Shown here one piece after another: positions 13,962 through 16,912 of a stretch of 16,912 bases of DNA. Source of the DNA: Planctomycetota bacterium. Lineage in GTDB: Bacteria; Planctomycetota; Phycisphaerae; WQYP01. The translations under genes were made by a program, and so were the position numbers. The notes beneath the pieces are model-generated. The model worked only from the letters and a program-made list of their open reading frames with translations. It did no database searches and was not told the DNA's origin. The stretch spans positions 1 to 16,912 of the forward strand of contig JAJXZA010000213.1 of the NCBI GenBank assembly GCA_021780285.1. Reading direction: 5' to 3'. Within the stretch, counting starts at the first letter, position 1, and every line of letters begins with the position of its first letter.

Positions 13962-16718
13962 TTACGCTCCACGACCATTGGCATCATACACCTCTTCAAC
14001 GTGCAGCCGCCAGTGCAGCAGCGGCCGCAGGACAAATATCGCCGCCAGATAAATGCAAAATATCCCCAGCGCCATCACCTGTCCCAAACTGGCAATGCCC
14101 CGATCTCGCGCCAACGACAAAAATCCAAAGCTGCTGCATGTAACAAATGCGCACAGCAGCAGCGCCCGCTCGCTCACATCCCAAAACCGCCATACACGCC
14201 TGGGGTTGTGCACCGCTTCGCGGTAACGATGCATCATAAACACTCCGTACTCATGCCCGGCACCAATCAAAATCGGCAGGCCGAAAAAGTTGGCGAAGTT
14301 CCAATTCAATCCGAGCAGCCCCATCAGGCATACCAGCATGGGCAGCCCCAGCCCCAGCACGCTTATGGTCATCAACGTCTGGCTGACGCTTCGCAAATCC
14401 AAAAACACCAATACAATCACCAGCGCCAGCGCCGCTATGCTCGATCCGATAAACGCCTGCCGAATCGCCTTTGTTGAGTAATAGATATTCGGTGCAATGC
14501 CCGTTAAGTCCATCGAAGCCGGCACCAAACCAGCCCCATGAAGCCCTTGGCCATCTTGACCCGCAAGCGCATGCACAAACAATTCCAGGTTATGCTGCCG
14601 CCAAAGGTCAAACCGCGGATACACATACAATGCATAAGTGCCATCCGCGCTCATGTAGTGCGCCCGCAACGCAGGCGGCAGCTTTTGAACATTCAGGGCC
14701 GGCGGGCACAGCATCGCCGCCGACTGCTTCAATTTACGGACAAACTGGCGCAGCCAATCGCTAAGCCTTCCCGCGGCGGCACTGGCTTCCGCCGGCGTAT
14801 GTGTTGTGTTGGCGACGCTCAAAGCCTGCACGACGGCATGCAACCCGGCCAGGTCCTTTGCTGAAACACGCCCGGACGATGTCCGCTGCCAGTTCACGTA
14901 CAAACGCCGCGCTGCCGCCGTAATACCCGGCAAGTCTCCCGGCACAATGGGCCGTGGCCGCGTCCATTTAATGGCTCCAACCATGGCAGTGTGGGCCGCA
15001 AGATACTTTTGTTTGGCGATGGCATTGAGCAAACTGCTCGTAGACCCAATGGGCGAGTGGGCTACCGCCGCAGCAGCATTTAACCGGGCGTTCACAGGCG
15101 CTAAAGCGTCTAACTTTTTACTTAGCACCACTGCATACCATGTCGGCAGCTTGCGAACGAGCTTGACCGACTCGAGTCCCGGTGCCTGCAGGTCCAGCAG
15201 GTTTGGGTCGAACTTCAACTTCATGCCCCAGGGCAATAAAACCCCGAGCACCGCAAGCCAAACCGCCAAACCGCCGAACTTCCACAGGCCCGCCCGCGGC
15301 GGTTTATCCTTATGCCGATAGCGATTCTCGACGTCATACATCCGCAATTTTGGCGGCCTAAGCACCAAAATGGCCGGCAGCACCGTATAGCCCGCCAGCA
15401 CACACAACAGCAGCCCGCCGCCGGCAATAATGCCAAGCTCCGCCGCGCCTTTAAAGTTGGTAAATGCCGCCACAAAAAAGGCCCCGGCTGCCCCGCCGCA
15501 GGCCGTAAGCACCGGCGGACTGGCGTACCGGAACACCCTCGCCCATACCGCCCGCTGACGTTCATAGCGGCGTGCTTCAACCCGGTAGCGCACCCCAATC
15601 TGGATCAGGTAGTCCATCCCAATGCCAATAAGTGCTATGACAAACACCGTTGAGAGCAAATTGAGTTGCCCCACCGACACCGCAGCATAGCCAAACGTCC
15701 AGCCAATCGCCGTGGCCAGCGACACGCCCGCCACCACCGCCAGCCAGAACGAACGCAACATAATCACAAGCCCCGCCACCACCACTAGCATGGCCACAAT
15801 TTCCGCCCGGTTGGTATCGTGCGTGGTGATCCGCATTTCATCAGCGGAAAGTACTGGCCGGCCCGTCAACCCCACCGAAAACTCCCGCCTGAATGGTGCA
15901 GCCGCCGCCCGCACCGCAGCGCGAATATGCTCCAGCGGAACCGACACCGCCGCCAATGAATCAAAGGTAAACTTTGGATACACCCTTATGGCCAGCAGAT
16001 AGCGCGCCGCGTTGTCCGCCGCCGGCATGTAATAATACCCCAGCGTTTGAGGTGTAACCTGCCCGCCGGCCAACTGTGCCATCCCGAACGGCGCCGGAAC
16101 CCGGCCCCGCGCCCCATCACCTGCCGAATGCTCCGCCGCCTGCATGCTCGCAATCAGTCGGCTCATAAAGCGCACCGACTCCGCATCGGCCGGGGCCGCA
16201 GAAGCCAAACGCAAAAACCGCTCAAGCCGGCTCCCGCCCAAAAGCGCCAGCGGCCCGGTACCCGACCATACCCGCCCCAACTGCGCCAGCGCCGGCGCCT
16301 GCTTAACCGCCTTATGAACCACAGACCAATCCGCAAACAGCAGCGACTGCGCCCCCAGTTCCCCAAGCGGAACGCGGCTATCCACCGATGAAACCTCCGG
16401 CAGCTTTCTCAGCGATTGAGTAATGGCCCTGGCAAGCTTAACCCATTGATCTGTCGGCGGAGGATGCGCCGGATCGCGTGCCTGCACCGCCACGAACGCC
16501 GCCTCGTTTTCCGGAAACTTATGAATGAATGTCAAATACTGTCGAAAAAACCGCACCTTCGCCGAAAACAGTTTGTTTTCATCCGTGGAGACCGGTAAAA
16601 ATCGCGCCGCTAAAAAAACCGACAGCGCCAGCATAACCGCGGCAATCGCCAGGGTCGTGCGCGGACGCTCAATAACGCGCAACACCCATTTCACGATTCG
16701 CCGATTAACTGGACCCAT
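13962..16718 (-). CDS. MMPL/RND-family exporter, HpnN-like
   Basis: A 918-residue protein with the classical duplicated RND layout. There is an N-terminal span (TTLAIAAVMLALSVFLAARFL, 21-41), a large periplasmic domain (about 43-300) and a first membrane bundle (about 305-455) containing IALIGIGMDYLIQIGVRYR (361-379). A span at about 482-500, a second periplasmic domain (about 500-750) and a second bundle (about 755-900) follow, with NFANFFGLPILIGAG (808-821) just before HEYGVFMMHRYRE (822-834). That second-bundle wording resembles HpnN, which moves hopanoids to the outer membrane; the wider MMPL family exports lipids and other hydrophobic molecules using proton flow. The acidic pair Asp369/Tyr370 is kept in the first half, while the second half has His822-Glu823. 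The start ATG at 16718 has a weak AAGG 13 nt upstream. The aminotransferase stop lies 62 bp before it. Confidence 0.85.
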   Translation of the reverse strand: MGPVNRRIVKWVLRVIERPRTTLAIAAVMLALSVFLAARFLPVSTDENKLFSAKVRFFRQYLTFIHKFPENEAAFVAVQARDPAHPPPTDQWVKLARAITQSLRKLPEVSSVDSRVPLGELGAQSLLFADWSVVHKAVKQAPALAQLGRVWSGTGPLALLGGSRLERFLRLASAAPADAESVRFMSRLIASMQAAEHSAGDGARGRVPAPFGMAQLAGGQVTPQTLGYYYMPAADNAARYLLAIRVYPKFTFDSLAAVSVPLEHIRAAVRAAAAPFRREFSVGLTGRPVLSADEMRITTHDTNRAEIVAMLVVVAGLVIMLRSFWLAVVAGVSLATAIGWTFGYAAVSVGQLNLLSTVFVIALIGIGMDYLIQIGVRYRVEARRYERQRAVWARVFRYASPPVLTACGGAAGAFFVAAFTNFKGAAELGIIAGGGLLLCVLAGYTVLPAILVLRPPKLRMYDVENRYRHKDKPPRAGLWKFGGLAVWLAVLGVLLPWGMKLKFDPNLLDLQAPGLESVKLVRKLPTWYAVVLSKKLDALAPVNARLNAAAAVAHSPIGSTSSLLNAIAKQKYLAAHTAMVGAIKWTRPRPIVPGDLPGITAAARRLYVNWQRTSSGRVSAKDLAGLHAVVQALSVANTTHTPAEASAAAGRLSDWLRQFVRKLKQSAAMLCPPALNVQKLPPALRAHYMSADGTYALYVYPRFDLWRQHNLELFVHALAGQDGQGLHGAGLVPASMDLTGIAPNIYYSTKAIRQAFIGSSIAALALVIVLVFLDLRSVSQTLMTISVLGLGLPMLVCLMGLLGLNWNFANFFGLPILIGAGHEYGVFMMHRYREAVHNPRRVWRFWDVSERALLLCAFVTCSSFGFLSLARDRGIASLGQVMALGIFCIYLAAIFVLRPLLHWRLHVEEVYDANGRGA

Positions 16719-16780
16719 GCTGGTTCATGCGCCTTGAAAGTTGATTAATGTTCTGCCGTTAAGCGCCTCAATACGTTCGC

Positions 16781-16912
16781 CTACGAAACCTTAAGGGTGC
16801 TTTTGGCCAATCCCAAAACCGTATCCCAGGCGGCCCCGGGAAAACGCTGCACATCATCCAGCACACTTTGCATCGCCGACAAAAACCAATCCATATCGGC
16901 GCGGCTTACAGT
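16781..16912 (-). CDS. C-terminal fragment of a probable class-III aminotransferase
   Basis: The frame is open from the window edge to a TAG at 16781-16783, giving the last 43 residues of a gene whose start lies beyond the window. The segment SRADMDWFLSAMQSVLDDV, followed by FPGAAWDTVLGLAK, resembles the C-terminal helix and tail of class-III (acetylornithine/ornithine/aspartate-family) PLP aminotransferases. The catalytic Lys and cofactor-binding regions are not in view, so the call is tentative. It runs in the same direction as the MMPL exporter, 62 bp upstream, as expected of an operon. If the exporter handles hopanoids, an HpnO-like role is conceivable, but 43 residues cannot decide this. 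Confidence 0.45.
   Translation of the reverse strand, partial: TVSRADMDWFLSAMQSVLDDVQRFPGAAWDTVLGLAKSTLKVS

Overview
This window looks like chromosomal DNA from a Planctomycetota bacterium, most likely of the Phycisphaerae type. That assignment is inferred from gene content: a lipoprotein form of FlgI carrying HEAT-like repeats, a secreted sialate O-acetylesterase beside an SGNH hydrolase, a degenerate HtrA-like PDZ protein behind an ECF sigma factor, and an HpnN-like MMPL exporter. Base composition is moderately GC-rich. I saw no rRNA, tRNA or CRISPR array and no complete insertion sequence.

Layout, left to right. (1) 1-460: the C-terminal end of a winged-helix protein, then a 184-bp segment bounded by an imperfect 18-bp inverted repeat with strong hairpins inside (MITE-like). 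(2) 461-4780, all on the minus strand: a WecA/TagO-type polyprenyl-phosphate sugar-1-phosphate transferase, a sialate O-acetylesterase and an SGNH hydrolase, separated by two sizeable gaps. The 407-bp gap holds three separate perfect inverted repeats. (3) 5260-8025, plus strand: a compact ECF sigma factor, single-span anti-sigma factor and HtrA-like PDZ protein whose protease triad appears lost. This reads as an envelope-signalling cassette. (4) 8047-9933, minus strand: the FlgI-like/HEAT lipoprotein. It is divergent from a plus-strand pair (10186-11076) encoding a tiny lipoprotein and a two-span membrane protein with a possible NTF2-like domain. (5) 11195-16912, minus strand: the C-terminus of a probable class-III aminotransferase, an HpnN-like MMPL exporter, an aldehyde dehydrogenase with a GTG start set by a perfect Shine-Dalgarno, and the universal GTPase/ATPase YchF. 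The gaps of 62 and 50 bp suggest that the first three are co-transcribed.

The common theme is the cell envelope: glycan initiation and deacetylation, lipoproteins, lipid export and an ECF regulator. The best candidates for something undescribed are the sigma/anti-sigma/pseudoprotease cassette, the FlgI-HEAT lipoprotein with its divergent membrane-protein neighbours, and the inverted-repeat element at the left end. No function was confirmed by database search; family calls rest on motifs read from the translations.
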